Numbered from the stretch's first letter, positions 16,927 to 26,626 are shown. The stretch: DNA of 64,000 nucleotides from Pseudomonas sp. RC10 (GCF_038397775.1 NZ_CP151650.1:3472001-3536000); one strand, 5' to 3'. The notes: generated by a model not told the origin, from the sequence alone. Numbers and translations are program-made.

Positions 16927-18288
16927 ATGCCCCATCGCGAACTACGTTATAGGGCTGCCCCTGCAGGCAGTGCACTTACTTTAAATTGTTTAAATGAGGC
17001 ACGTGTGGCACTCAATCATTCCATTGAGTCGGGTCAACTCCGGCATGAACCTTCATCTGCTGATGCGCTGTCGCGTTTGCTGGGGCGGATTCCGGCGCTG
17101 GTGGAAGAAGTGGCCAAAGAGGCTTCCCGTCGAGACCTGGAGCGTGAACTGCCATTCGCCGCCTTTGCGCTGATTCGTGAAGCCGGACTCGGCGCGCTGC
17201 GAGTGCCCCGTGCGTTGGGCGGGCCGGGCGGCAGCGTGCAGGACTACATCGAATTCATCACCACCCTGGCCAGTGCCGACCCCAACGTCGCTCACGCGCT
17301 GCGCTCGCATTTCAATTTCAGCGAAGCAGTCATTCACAGCCCGGACACGGCTGAAAAGCGTGATTACATCGCCAAAATCCTCGACGGCAAGCTGTTCGCC
17401 GGGGCCCACACTGAGGTCGGCGCGCCGCTGGGCACCATCCTCACGCGGCTCACCCAGGTGGGCGATCACTACCGTCTCGACGGCAAGAAGTGGTACGCCA
17501 CGGGCTCGGCCTACGCGGACCTCCTCTCGTTTTCCGCCACCGATGACAGTGGCAAGCTGATCAGCGTGCTGTTGCCCGCCGACCGCGCGGGCATCAATGT
17601 GCTCGATGACTGGGATGGCATGGGCCAACGCCTGACCGCCAGCGGCGGGGTGCTGCTGGACAACGTCGAAGTCTTTCCCAACGAAATCAAGACCCGCAGC
17701 CACAATGCGGACGTCGGTCGCCACTGCTCCAGCCTGCGCCAACTGCATCTGGCGGCCTGCGCGGCCGGGGTGGTGCGTAACATTCGTGAAGACGCGGTGG
17801 CGTATGTGCGCAAACAGGCCCGCGCCGCCATGCACAGCCCGGCAGACACCGCCCGTGACGATCAATTCGTGCAGCAAGTGGTGGGTGAGATCGCCGCCAA
17901 TGCCTACGCTGTTGATGCACTGATCGCCAATACCGCACGTGTACTTAACGACAGTTCATTGGGTTTGTTTGCAGTGGCCGACGTGCAACTTGCGTCGGCA
18001 GAAACAGTGGCTGTTGCTACAGCAACACTGGATCAGCAATTAATCAACGGATCGATCAGTAATGCACAGATGCAAGTCGTGGTCGCCAAACTAGCGTTGC
18101 GTTCGGCTGAGATCATCTTTGAAGTAGGCGGCGGGTCGGCCACGTCGCGCAAATATAACTTTGATCGTCACTGGCGCAATATACGCACCGTATTGAATCA
18201 CAACCCGCTGCTGCACAAAGCCCGAGTCGTCGGTGATTATTATGTGAATGAAACGACCACTCACCTGCGGGAAGGGTTGGTCTTTTAG
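16927..18288 (+). CDS. SfnB/DszC-family acyl-CoA-dehydrogenase-like flavin monooxygenase
   Basis: 453 residues from the ATG at 16927; comparison with relatives suggests the first about 30 residues may be untranslated, and a GTG inside is possible. Acyl-CoA dehydrogenase fold: N-terminal helical domain, ALRVPRALGGPGGSVQDYIE, middle domain DGKKWYATGSAYADLLSFSA and DWDGMGQRLTASGGVLLDNV, and C-terminal YNFDRHWRNIRTVLNHNP. The DRxWRNxRT and DW-GxGQRxTASG signatures are those of SfnB/DszC enzymes, which use reduced flavin to oxygenate sulfur compounds. It is divergent from the Dpp-like operon and precedes a TonB receptor. Confidence 0.83.
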   Translation: MPHRELRYRAAPAGSALTLNCLNEARVALNHSIESGQLRHEPSSADALSRLLGRIPALVEEVAKEASRRDLERELPFAAFALIREAGLGALRVPRALGGPGGSVQDYIEFITTLASADPNVAHALRSHFNFSEAVIHSPDTAEKRDYIAKILDGKLFAGAHTEVGAPLGTILTRLTQVGDHYRLDGKKWYATGSAYADLLSFSATDDSGKLISVLLPADRAGINVLDDWDGMGQRLTASGGVLLDNVEVFPNEIKTRSHNADVGRHCSSLRQLHLAACAAGVVRNIREDAVAYVRKQARAAMHSPADTARDDQFVQQVVGEIAANAYAVDALIANTARVLNDSSLGLFAVADVQLASAETVAVATATLDQQLINGSISNAQMQVVVAKLALRSAEIIFEVGGGSATSRKYNFDRHWRNIRTVLNHNPLLHKARVVGDYYVNETTTHLREGLVF

Positions 18289-18447
18289 TGTCAACAGGAC
18301 AGGGATTCGTCCGCCCCCTTATACAATCAGAGTTCATCAGAACCTCCACGCGCAAGACCCCACCAGGTACCGCTTTTCACAATCCTTGTTAGATGGCCAG
18401 GAACGTCCACCACGCCAGCAATAAATTGATTTTTTGCAGGTAGTCCC

Positions 18448-20982
18448 ATGAATGCTCGTATCAATACCCCACGCTCACCGCTCGCGTTGATGGTGTCCAT
18501 TGGCGTGATGACGCTGTGTGGCAGCGCGGCCGTGTTCGCCGATGACACCGCTCCGAAAAACTCCGCGCAATCGGGTAAAGGTGAGGACGCACTGGAAACC
18601 GTGGTCGTGACCGGCTCGCGGGCCGAGAAACGCACGGTCGCTCAAAGCCTGGCGCCCATCGACGTGATAAGCGCCGATGACCTGGCGCGCTCCGGCAAGC
18701 AGAACCTGCGCGATGCCTTGGCCGCGCAGGTGCCGTCCTACACCAACGACGCGGGTTTCACTGGCGCCACCGGGATCGCCGTGAAATCGGCGACCCTGCG
18801 CGGCTTGGGCGGTAACGCCGTGCTGGTGCTGGTCAACGGCAAGCGCCGTCACAACACCGCACAGATTTTCCACCAGTCGTCCGCCACCTCCAACGGTCAG
18901 TCGCCGGTGGACCTGGACCTGATCCCGATCAGCGCGGTGGACCACATCGAAGTGCTGCGTGACGGCGCGGCGGCGCAATATGGGTCGGACGCCATCGCCG
19001 GGGTGATCAACATCATCCTGAAGAGCAACAAGTCCGGCGGCCAGGCCTCGGCGATTTACGGCCAGTACGGCCAGCGGGAAGGCCACAAGGGTTTCTACGG
19101 CGCCACCGGCCAGACCTCCGCCAACCAGGGTTTTGAATTGCCGAACGACGGCTTCTTCAACCTCAGCGCCGACATCAAGATTCAGGAAACCAGCAACGCC
19201 GCCGGCGCCGTGCCGGATCGCACCAAGATCTACGCCGGCAATGACCCCCGCGAGTACGGCGAAAGCCGCTACCGGCAGACCATGGGTCAGCCTCGGGTGC
19301 AGACCTACAACACTTCGTACAACCTCGACCTGCCGCTGAACGACGACCTCGACTTCTATTCCTTCTCGACCTTCAGCCACCGTGACTCCACTGGCTTCGG
19401 CACCTTCCGCACCGCGGTGTCGGCGCAGAACGTTCCGGAAATCTACCCGGACGGTTTCCAGCCCAAGTTCCGCTCCGTTGAGGATGACGTGCAGAGCGTG
19501 TTCGGCCTCAAGGGCAAGGACGTGTTGGGCTGGGATTGGGACCTGTCGAGCAGTTGGGGTCGTAACGATCTGCACCTGCACAACGACGATTCGCTCAACG
19601 CCTCGTTCGGCCCGGCGAGCAAGACCGACTTTGACAACGGTGAAGCGATCTTCAGTCAGTGGACCAACAACCTCGACATCACCCGTGCCTTTGACACCGG
19701 GCTGTTCAAGGACCCCCTCAGGGTCGCGAGCGGTATCGAATACCGCGTCGACAGTTATCAGATTCGCAAAGGCGAGTTCCAGTCTTACGCCGACGGCGGC
19801 TACGTGTACCCGGTCGGCTCGCCGAACGCGGGCAAGCGTCCGAATTCCGGCTCGGCGGGCTGGGGCGGGTTCAGTCCGGCGGCGGAGGGCAGTTGGGATC
19901 GCAGCAACACCGCGGGCTACGTCGACTTCACCCAGAAAGTCACCGACAAATGGGAGCTGAGCCTGGCCGGTCGTTACGAGCATTACAGCGACGTGGGCGA
20001 CACCACCAGCGGCAAGCTGTCCACCCGCTACCAACTGACGCCGACCTTCGCGGTGCGCGGCACGGTGAACAACGGCTTCCGTGCGCCTTCGTTGCAACAA
20101 CAGCATTTCTCGTCCAGCACCTCGGCCTGGGGCGTCAGCCCGATCACCGGCCAGTTGCAACAGCAGGTCACCAACTACGCGGTGCCGGGCTCGGCGACAG
20201 CAGCGGCCTTGGGGTCGAAGAAACTCAAGCCTGAGAAGTCGCAGAACTACAGCATCGGTTTCGTCGCCACGCCGTCGAAAGACCTCGACCTGTCGGTGGA
20301 CTTCTACCAGATCGACATCAAGGACCGCATTCTGCAAACCAGCTCCCTCAGTGGCCTGAACGATCCGAACGTTGCCGCCCTGTTGAACGCGGCCGGGCTG
20401 AGCACCAACCAGGCCGTCTCGTATTACGGCAACCTGGCCGACACCCGCACCCGAGGCATCGACCTGGTCGGCGACTACCGCGTCGATTACGGGCCGTGGG
20501 GCCGTGGCAAGTGGACGCTGACCAGCACCCAGCAGTTGCAGCAGATTCGCAGCATCAACGAACCGGATTCCCTGGCAGGCACCGGCGTGTCGGTCCTCGG
20601 GCGTGACAAGCAGGGCAACCTGGAGACCGCGTTTCCGAAGAACAAGACTGCACTGCAACACACTTGGTACATCGATGATTTCGAGGTCTCGCTCAAGGAA
20701 ACCCGCTACTCGGCGGTCACCGGCAAGAGCTACTACGCCGAAAATCGCGACGAGAAGATCAAGCCCGCGTTCATCACCGACCTGGACGTTGGCTACAACA
20801 TCAGCGACAGCTTCAAGGTGTCGGTGGGTGGCTTGAACATCTTCAATAAACGGCCCGAGCAGCTCTCGCAACAGGCCAAGCAGTTCTACCTGTTCCCGGT
20901 CGATAACCCGGCCTACAGCTGGTACTCCCCGTACGGCGTGGACGGCGGCTACTACTACGCCCGACTCGATTATTTCTGGTAA
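18448..20982 (+). CDS. TonB-dependent outer-membrane receptor
   Basis: 844 residues. Signal peptide about 1-31 (GSAAVFADD). TonB box region ALETVVVTGSRAEKR, plug domain with SATLRGLGGNAVLVLVNGKR and IEVLRDGAAAQYGSDAIAGV, then a 22-strand-type barrel with VRGTVNNGFRAPSLQQQHF and a C-terminal aromatic (YYARLDYFW). There is no N-terminal signalling extension, so it is not an ECF-sigma-coupled transducer. It is paralogous to the receptor at 26741-29284. Neighbouring sulfur monooxygenases suggest uptake of an organosulfur compound or sulfate ester. The substrate is not determined. Confidence 0.92.
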   Translation: MNARINTPRSPLALMVSIGVMTLCGSAAVFADDTAPKNSAQSGKGEDALETVVVTGSRAEKRTVAQSLAPIDVISADDLARSGKQNLRDALAAQVPSYTNDAGFTGATGIAVKSATLRGLGGNAVLVLVNGKRRHNTAQIFHQSSATSNGQSPVDLDLIPISAVDHIEVLRDGAAAQYGSDAIAGVINIILKSNKSGGQASAIYGQYGQREGHKGFYGATGQTSANQGFELPNDGFFNLSADIKIQETSNAAGAVPDRTKIYAGNDPREYGESRYRQTMGQPRVQTYNTSYNLDLPLNDDLDFYSFSTFSHRDSTGFGTFRTAVSAQNVPEIYPDGFQPKFRSVEDDVQSVFGLKGKDVLGWDWDLSSSWGRNDLHLHNDDSLNASFGPASKTDFDNGEAIFSQWTNNLDITRAFDTGLFKDPLRVASGIEYRVDSYQIRKGEFQSYADGGYVYPVGSPNAGKRPNSGSAGWGGFSPAAEGSWDRSNTAGYVDFTQKVTDKWELSLAGRYEHYSDVGDTTSGKLSTRYQLTPTFAVRGTVNNGFRAPSLQQQHFSSSTSAWGVSPITGQLQQQVTNYAVPGSATAAALGSKKLKPEKSQNYSIGFVATPSKDLDLSVDFYQIDIKDRILQTSSLSGLNDPNVAALLNAAGLSTNQAVSYYGNLADTRTRGIDLVGDYRVDYGPWGRGKWTLTSTQQLQQIRSINEPDSLAGTGVSVLGRDKQGNLETAFPKNKTALQHTWYIDDFEVSLKETRYSAVTGKSYYAENRDEKIKPAFITDLDVGYNISDSFKVSVGGLNIFNKRPEQLSQQAKQFYLFPVDNPAYSWYSPYGVDGGYYYARLDYFW

Positions 20983-20989
20983 CCCGACA

Positions 20990-21021
20990 GGGCCACGCGA
21001 CCGCATCCGGTCCCGTGGCCC
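20990..21021 (+). other. Strong stem-loop between receptor and monooxygenase genes
   Basis: GGGCCACG (20990-20997) pairs with CGTGGCCC (21014-21021), and the inner GACC/GGTC extends the stem with one mismatch. It starts 8 bases after the receptor stop codon but has no following T run, so it is a weak intrinsic terminator at best. It may act as an attenuator or a 3'-end stabiliser between the receptor and the LLM monooxygenase gene. Confidence 0.5.
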
Positions 21022-21054
21022 GGCCTTTCAATCACCTGGAAAAAGGAAACCGAA

Positions 21055-22221
21055 ATGGCTCAAGCACAGCACAACCCGACATTCGAACGCTCGGCCTTTC
21101 CCGCGCCGACCGATTACCCCGACAGCCCGCTCAGCCAGGCGCTCAAACAACCGCTGCTGCTGGGCGTGTTCCTCAACATGCAGGACATTCGCCTGACCAA
21201 TCACCCGACGTCCAACACCTGGACGTTCGACTACAACACGCAAATCGTCCAGCAGGCCGAAGCACTGGGCTTCGAACTGGCGTTCAGCCGGACTCAGTGG
21301 TTGCCGAAAGGCGGGTATGACGGTGAGGCGTCGCTGGACTCGTTCATTGCCCTCGGTGCGATGGCGGCGGTGACCAAAAGCATCCTGTTGGTCTCGACCA
21401 TTCACGTGTTGTACGGCCCGTTGCACCCGCTGCACATCGCCAAATACGGCGCGACCCTGGACCACATCGCGAAGGGCCGCTGGGGCATCAACATCGTCAC
21501 CGGGCATCGTCCGGTGGAGCATGAAATGTTCGGTCGCCCGCAGATCGAGCACGACCAGCGTTATCAACTGGCGGGTGAGTTGTTCGACGTACTGAACACG
21601 CTGTGGAGCAGCACCGAGAATTTCAGCTACGAAGGCGCGCACGGCTGGAAGATCAAGGACGGTTACATCACGCCGAAGCCGCTGTACGGGCGCCCGGTGC
21701 TGGTGACAGCCACGGGGTCGGAGGCGGGGATCGATTTTGCGACGAGTCAGTCGGACCTGATTTTCATCACCAATTCGTCGGGCTCCGGCATTCGCGAAAC
21801 GCTGGAAGACATCCCGGCCCACGTGCAGAAGATCAAGGCCCGTGCGCGGCAGTTCGGGCGTGAGGTCAGGACCATCATTAACCCGATCATCGTCAGCCGC
21901 GACACCGAGGCAGAAACCCGCGACTACCTGGAAGGGATCGTCGGCAACAAAGTTCCCGGCGCGTTCGGCAACCACAAAGCCTACGCCAGCGACGCCCACG
22001 CCTGGCGCGGTCGTGCAGACGGCTCGCGCAACACCGGACTGGGGCTGGGTGGCAACATCGAAATCGTCGGCACACCGGAGCAGGTGGTCGAGCAATTGGT
22101 GGCGTTGAAAGCAGCGGGGATCGATGGCGTACAGCTGAACTTCCACGACTTTGCCGTGGACCTCAAACATTTTGGCGAACGGATCTTGCCGTTGTTGAAA
22201 GAAGCGGGGTTGCGGGTGTAA
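21055..22221 (+). CDS. LLM-class FMN-dependent monooxygenase (SsuD/SfnG-like)
   Basis: 388 residues of luciferase-like fold: LGVFLNMQDIRLTN at strand 1, VQQAEALGFELAFSRTQW, LVSTIHVLYGPLHPLHIAK, the flavin-site block LDHIAKGRWGINIVTGHRPV and EHDQRYQLAGELFDVLNTLW, and a C-terminal GTPEQVVEQLVALKAAGIDG followed by VQLNFHDFAVDLKHFGERIL. Closest families are alkanesulfonate and dimethyl-sulfone monooxygenases, which need FMNH2 from a partner reductase and release sulfite. AGGA precedes the ATG. It follows the TonB receptor by 72 bp in the same orientation. The exact substrate is uncertain. Confidence 0.8.
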   Translation: MAQAQHNPTFERSAFPAPTDYPDSPLSQALKQPLLLGVFLNMQDIRLTNHPTSNTWTFDYNTQIVQQAEALGFELAFSRTQWLPKGGYDGEASLDSFIALGAMAAVTKSILLVSTIHVLYGPLHPLHIAKYGATLDHIAKGRWGINIVTGHRPVEHEMFGRPQIEHDQRYQLAGELFDVLNTLWSSTENFSYEGAHGWKIKDGYITPKPLYGRPVLVTATGSEAGIDFATSQSDLIFITNSSGSGIRETLEDIPAHVQKIKARARQFGREVRTIINPIIVSRDTEAETRDYLEGIVGNKVPGAFGNHKAYASDAHAWRGRADGSRNTGLGLGGNIEIVGTPEQVVEQLVALKAAGIDGVQLNFHDFAVDLKHFGERILPLLKEAGLRV

Positions 22222-22258
22222 CGCGCGTCACGGCACTTCATCCGAATTCGGCGGAATA

Positions 22259-22700
22259 CCTGTAGGAGTGAGCTTGCTCGCGAAGACGGCGTGACAGGCG
22301 CCGAAATTAGCTTGGGCTGTAACGGCTTCATCGCGAGCAAGCTCACTCCTACAGGTTTGGCGGCGCGCTGTTTTGTGAGACAGACATCGGCCTTTCTATA
22401 GGCGTGAGCTTGCTCACGAAGACGCCGTGACAGGCACCGAAATAGCATCGGATGTACCGGCCTCATCGCGGGCAAGCTCACTCCTACAGGTTCAGCGGCG
22501 CGCTGTTTCACGAGACAGACATCGGCCTCTCTGTAGGAGTGAGCTTGCTCGCGAAGACGCCGTGACAGGCACCGAAATAGCATCGGATGTACCGGCCTCA
22601 TCGCGAGCAAGCTCACTCCTACAGGGTGCAGCGGCGCACCGATTGATGCGTCAAACCACGATCCCCCTGTGGGAGCGAATTTATTCGCGAAGAGGCCCGC
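22259..22700. repeat. Array of three ~136-bp REP doublets (GGAGTGAGCTTGCTCGCGAAG family) plus one half-site
   Basis: Three tandem units begin at 22261, 22397 and 22532 (period 136/135). Each has the left arm GGAGTGAGCTTGCTCGCGAA and right arm GAGCAAGCTCACTCCTACAG. Units 2 and 3 are nearly identical between the arms (GACAGGCACCGAAATAGCAT and onward); unit 1 has diverged. At 22665-22689 a half-site of the other family (GGGAGCGAATTTATTCGCGA) follows. The array fills the 513-bp gap between the two LLM monooxygenase genes; the ribosome site of the next gene lies just beyond. Confidence 0.85.
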
Positions 22701-22734
22701 ATAGACGCCACATTTCTACTATCAGGAGCACACC

Positions 22735-23796
22735 ATGAGCCTCGAATTCATCGGGCATACCAGCAGCCGCAGCGGTGCGGAGGTGATCGAGGCCAGTGGT
22801 CCGGTCATCGACAAGGCGTACATCAAACACATGGCCCACACCGCCGAGGCCAACGGCTTTGACCGTTTGCTCATCGGCAGTTTCGCCACCTGGCCTGACA
22901 ACAACCAGATCGCCGCCTACGTGCTGCACAACACCGAACGGTTGGGCGTGATGCTGGCCCACCGCCCCGGTTTCGTCGCGCCCACGGTGGCAGCACGGCA
23001 ACTGGCGACGCTTGACCAGTTCAGCGAAGGCCGTCTCGCCGTGCACGTCATCAGCGGCGGCACCGACGTCGATCAACAGCGCGACGGTGATTTCCTTGCC
23101 CACGACGAACGCTACGCCCGCACCGCCGAGTACCTGAACGTGGTGAAAAAGGTCTGGCACAGCGATCAGCCGTTCGACCACCAGGGCGACTATTACCGGG
23201 TCAAGGGGGCACTGTCGAACGTCAAACCCTGGCGCGACAGCGGGGTGCCGATCTTCTTCGGCGGCTCGTCCCAGGCCGCGTTCGACGTTGCTGGCCAGCA
23301 CGCCGAGGTCTACGCGCTGTGGGGCGAATCCTTGGCCCAGACCGCCGAAACTATCGCCAACGTGCGCAAGGCGGCGGCCCGTTATGGCCGTGAGGATCAG
23401 ATCCAGTTTCTGCTGGCGTTCCGGCCTCTGGTGGCCGACACCGAAGACGCCGCCTGGGCCCGCAGTCGCGAGTTGCTGGCCGCTGCCAAAGCCAAGTATC
23501 CGGCCGCACCGGTCCTGCACCAGAACGTCGGTTCGCAACGGTTGCGCGATGCAGCGGCGCAAGGTGCGGTACTGGATCAGCGGCTGTGGACCGAGTTCGC
23601 CGCCGTGACCGGTGCCCATGGCAATTCCACGGCGCTGGTCGGGACGCCGCAGCAGGTCGCCGACGCGCTGTTGGAGTACCACAAGATCGGGGTCAGCAAA
23701 TTCCTGATTCGCGGTTTCGACCCGGTTCCGGACACCCTGACGTTTGGCCGCGATGTGATTCCGCTGGTTCGTGCTGCTGTCGCCCGTCATGCCTGA
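22735..23796 (+). CDS. LLM-class FMN-dependent alkanesulfonate monooxygenase-like protein (SsuD-like)
   Basis: 353 residues. It follows SsuD closely in layout: GVMLAHRPGFVAPTVAARQL, ATLDQFSEGRLAVHVISGG, FLAHDERYARTAEYLNVVKK, VPIFFGGSSQAAFDVAGQHA then EVYALWGE, and a C-terminal NSTALVGTPQQVADALLEYH. SsuD-type enzymes cleave alkanesulfonates to aldehyde and sulfite with FMNH2 and oxygen. AGGAG precedes the ATG. The JmjC gene downstream begins inside its 3' end, so they are cotranscribed. No flavin reductase gene adjoins. Confidence 0.83.
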   Translation: MSLEFIGHTSSRSGAEVIEASGPVIDKAYIKHMAHTAEANGFDRLLIGSFATWPDNNQIAAYVLHNTERLGVMLAHRPGFVAPTVAARQLATLDQFSEGRLAVHVISGGTDVDQQRDGDFLAHDERYARTAEYLNVVKKVWHSDQPFDHQGDYYRVKGALSNVKPWRDSGVPIFFGGSSQAAFDVAGQHAEVYALWGESLAQTAETIANVRKAAARYGREDQIQFLLAFRPLVADTEDAAWARSRELLAAAKAKYPAAPVLHQNVGSQRLRDAAAQGAVLDQRLWTEFAAVTGAHGNSTALVGTPQQVADALLEYHKIGVSKFLIRGFDPVPDTLTFGRDVIPLVRAAVARHA

Positions 23797-24964
23797 GCGC
23801 CGTTTGCTGGATCAGTTATTCGGCGAGACGGGTGCGACTTTCGACGGGAGTAGCTTTCCGTCCAGGGTGCGGGTCGATCATGGTGATCTCCAGCGCTTGC
23901 CCGATCTCTTCAGGCACCCCGTCCTCAGTAACCTCGAACAACTGGCCGACCGCTACCGGGGGCGCCTGTCATTTGGACGCGGCCTGCGCTCGCCCAAAAC
24001 CTTCGACAGCCACGTCAACGCCGCCAGCCTGCTGCAACTGGGCCTGACGGTGTTTTTTCAAGACGTGGCGGGCAGCGTTCCAGGTTCGGCCGCGTTCCTG
24101 CGTCAACTTGAAAATGAACTCGGCGTCACTCCCGGCAGCGCTCGCTTGAGTGCGTTCGCTTCACCGGGCGACGATGGCGTGTCTTGCCATTACGACGCGG
24201 AGGAGGTGATATCGATCCAGTTGCTCGGCCACAAGACCTTTCACGTCGCGCCCATGACCCAGATCGAGCACCCCTACGGCGCGCAATTCGGGCCGGAGAT
24301 GGTGGCCGTGGAGAACCTCTACGAACAGGCGCGTGAAGGCTTTCCAGCCCCCGATGACGCTGCGTTCATCACCCACGACATGGCCCCCGGCTCGGTGCTG
24401 TACCTGCCGCGAGGCACCTGGCACAGAACCGAAGCCCGGGAGCCGTCGCTGTCCCTGAGCATTGTCATTCGCCCGCCGGTGCTGGCCGACGCATTGCTAA
24501 GCTGGCTCAAACCGTGGCTGCTGGGCGACTCGCGATGGCGTGCGCCGGTTTACGGTGACCGAGCGGCCCATGAGAAAGCGTTGAAACCGCTGTTAGGGGA
24601 ATTGGCCCAGCGTCTCAGCGAGGGCGCCGAAACCCCGATCCTCAGTTGGAGCACAGGCCCTTCCGTGGAAAACAGCGACCTGTTGAACGTCCCGACTTCG
24701 CAGCTCTCATGGCAAACCACAGTATCCGGCAGAGCGCGCATCGAAGTCCGTGCGTTGGATCAGGACTGGCGTGAACGCGTGACCCTCGACACGGAAATCC
24801 CCGTCGCGTTGCTCCCCGCATTGGCGTGGATCAATCAACGCCCAACTGCGTTCAATCTGCGCCAACTGAGCGAACAGTTGCCGAAGATCACGCCGGGCGA
24901 TCTGCGGCAATTGCTGGAGCTGCTGGTCAAGGCCCATGCCCTGCGGTTACTGGTGCCGCGCTGA
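23789..24964 (+). CDS. JmjC/cupin-fold Fe(II)/2-oxoglutarate oxygenase-like protein
   Basis: 391 residues from the ATG at 23789, overlapping the SsuD-like gene by 8 bases; a GTG at 23771 is the alternative. JmjC core: SAFASPGDDGVSCHYDAEEV gives the HxD pair (H134, D136), and GSVLYLPRGTWHRTEA gives the distal His (H212). IQLLGHKTFHVAP is the typical substrate/2OG strand. The C-terminal 170 residues form a helical region like that of ribosomal-oxygenase-type bacterial proteins. Coupling to an alkanesulfonatase suggests a role in sulfur-compound oxidation (TauD is also an Fe/2OG enzyme), but a protein hydroxylase is possible. Confidence 0.75.
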   Translation: MPERRLLDQLFGETGATFDGSSFPSRVRVDHGDLQRLPDLFRHPVLSNLEQLADRYRGRLSFGRGLRSPKTFDSHVNAASLLQLGLTVFFQDVAGSVPGSAAFLRQLENELGVTPGSARLSAFASPGDDGVSCHYDAEEVISIQLLGHKTFHVAPMTQIEHPYGAQFGPEMVAVENLYEQAREGFPAPDDAAFITHDMAPGSVLYLPRGTWHRTEAREPSLSLSIVIRPPVLADALLSWLKPWLLGDSRWRAPVYGDRAAHEKALKPLLGELAQRLSEGAETPILSWSTGPSVENSDLLNVPTSQLSWQTTVSGRARIEVRALDQDWRERVTLDTEIPVALLPALAWINQRPTAFNLRQLSEQLPKITPGDLRQLLELLVKAHALRLLVPR

Positions 24965-24973
24965 ACCCACGCG

Positions 24974-26566
24974 CTAGCCCAGACGCACCCCGGACAGATT
25001 GCCAATGAACCCACCACCCGTGGAATCGGTCAGGTTCTGCACGTTGCTGCGGGCGAGCAGGGCGTCCTCGGTGGAGATGATTGGAATCCTCGGCAAGTCT
25101 TCCAGCACCTTGTTCTGCACCTGGTGGTACAAGTCCCAGCGATGCGTCGGGTCGTTGTCCACTTGAGCCTGTTCCAGCAGGCCATCGACCTCGGCGTTCA
25201 CGTAATGGGTCGCGTTGGAATAGGCCACCCCGGACTGAATGTTCTTCGACCAGTAGAAGCGTTGCAGGCCGATGGCCGGGTCCGGGGCCGTGGACGCGGG
25301 GGACAGGTTGGTGTCGAAGTCGTATCGGCCATACACCCGGTCTATGAACTGGGCGTAATCCTGATTGCGAATCTCCAGCTTCACGCCGATTTTCGCGAAG
25401 GTGCTGCGCAGGAAATTGGCCGTCTGCTGATACACGGCGGACGGACTCGGGTCGTTCTTGATGCGCAGGCGCACGCCGTCCTTGTCTTTCTTCAGACCCG
25501 CGGCTTCAAGCAAGGCCTCGGCGCGCTTCAGGTCGAAGGGGTACTGCGGCACGTCGGCGCTGTAGAACTGCGGAAAGTTTTTAGGGATCGGTGAGTCGGC
25601 GGTGGTGCCTTGTCCGAGCAGGATGTTCTTGAGGATGAACTCCTTATCGATGGCGTGGGCGAAGGCCTGACGCACCCGCAGGTCCTGGAATTCCGGCCGT
25701 TGCAGGTTGAACTCCAGGGCCATGATGCCGGTGCCGCCATACGTGTTCAGGCGATCAACGATGGTCAGTGCAGGGTTGGTTTTCAGGCGCTTGATTTCGC
25801 TGTTCGACAGGGTGTCGGCATAGGCCACGTGCACCGCGCCGGTTTCCAGCGCCGCTGACACCGAAGACGGGTCGGCCATGAAGCGATAGACCACCTGATC
25901 CAGCAGCGGTTTGCCGGACTGCCAGTACGCGGGGTTGCGTTCAAGGGTCAGGTAATTGCCGCGCACCCATTCCTTGACCTTGAACGGACCGGTGCCGATC
26001 GGCGCGGTGTTGGCCGGGTTGTTGAGGATGTCGGTGCCTTCATAAAGGTGACGGGGCAACACTTGCGAGTCGCGGGCGTTCAAGGCGCTGAGCAGATAAG
26101 GCGTGGGTTTCGACAGGTGCCAGACCGAGGTCAGCGGATCGGGGCTGTCCACGCTTTGCACGTTGGGGAACGCAGAGCGGCCTCGGGAACTGTATTTCTT
26201 CCAGACTTGTAGCACGGAAAACGCGACGTCTTCCGACGTGAATGGCTTGCCGTCATGCCACAGCACACCGGGGCGCAGCTTGAACGTGACCTGCAAGCCG
26301 TCCGCGCTGAATGTCCAGCTTTCGGCGAGTTGCGGTTGCGGACCGTTGTCGGGGCTGAGGTACAGCAGGCCGTCGAAAATCTTCGGCGAGATGAGCTGCG
26401 TGGCCGGCGCGGTGGTCAGGCCGGTGGTGAGTAAGGTCGGCTCAGGGTTTTGCGCAATGATCAGCGTGCCGCCGGGGCTGTTGCCGAAGGCGAAGCGCTG
26501 GCCGAGCAGGCCATAGGCGGCGGTGGAGGCCAGGGAATAGCCGAGGAAGGTGCGGCGGGTGACCAT
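24974..26566 (-). CDS. Dipeptide-type ABC transporter binding protein (SBP family 5), Tat signal
   Basis: 530 residues from the ATG at 26566 (AGGAA upstream), where the twin-arginine leader MVTRRTFLGYSLASTAAYG begins; the longer frame runs into a REP element. Motifs: FKLRPGVLWHDGKPFTSEDV, APIGTGPFKVKEWVRGNYLT, VRQAFAHAIDKEFILKNILL and LEDLPRIPIIS near the end. It is paralogous to the proteins at 13256 and 30836. It stands alone, convergent with the JmjC gene (9 bp apart), and would depend on a permease/ATPase encoded nearby. Confidence 0.87.
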   Translation of the reverse strand: MVTRRTFLGYSLASTAAYGLLGQRFAFGNSPGGTLIIAQNPEPTLLTTGLTTAPATQLISPKIFDGLLYLSPDNGPQPQLAESWTFSADGLQVTFKLRPGVLWHDGKPFTSEDVAFSVLQVWKKYSSRGRSAFPNVQSVDSPDPLTSVWHLSKPTPYLLSALNARDSQVLPRHLYEGTDILNNPANTAPIGTGPFKVKEWVRGNYLTLERNPAYWQSGKPLLDQVVYRFMADPSSVSAALETGAVHVAYADTLSNSEIKRLKTNPALTIVDRLNTYGGTGIMALEFNLQRPEFQDLRVRQAFAHAIDKEFILKNILLGQGTTADSPIPKNFPQFYSADVPQYPFDLKRAEALLEAAGLKKDKDGVRLRIKNDPSPSAVYQQTANFLRSTFAKIGVKLEIRNQDYAQFIDRVYGRYDFDTNLSPASTAPDPAIGLQRFYWSKNIQSGVAYSNATHYVNAEVDGLLEQAQVDNDPTHRWDLYHQVQNKVLEDLPRIPIISTEDALLARSNVQNLTDSTGGGFIGNLSGVRLG

Positions 26567-26626
26567 GTGGATGTTCCTTTTTTCTCGATTGATCGGGTGA
26601 GTCCATGCTTGCTTCTGCCCGAAGGG

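Noticed and set aside
16985..17003. Sigma-54 promoter before the SfnB-like gene
   Set aside because: TGGCAC is present near 16990, but the matching TTGC -12 element at the correct spacing is not.
18475..21006. 843-codon open frame antisense to the TonB receptor
   Set aside because: It mirrors the receptor gene almost exactly, has no family resemblance and is explained by codon bias in high-GC DNA. Similar shadows were dropped at 13217-14797, 8662-9624, 11485-12774, 28.5 kb and 47648-48811.
20990..21021. Rho-independent terminator after the TonB receptor
   Set aside because: The stem is strong but there is no T run after it, so it is listed only as a stem-loop.
22259..22700. Possible CRISPR array
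   Set aside because: Repeats are inverted REP arms with near-identical spacers at a 136-bp period, not short repeats with unique spacers, and no cas genes are near.
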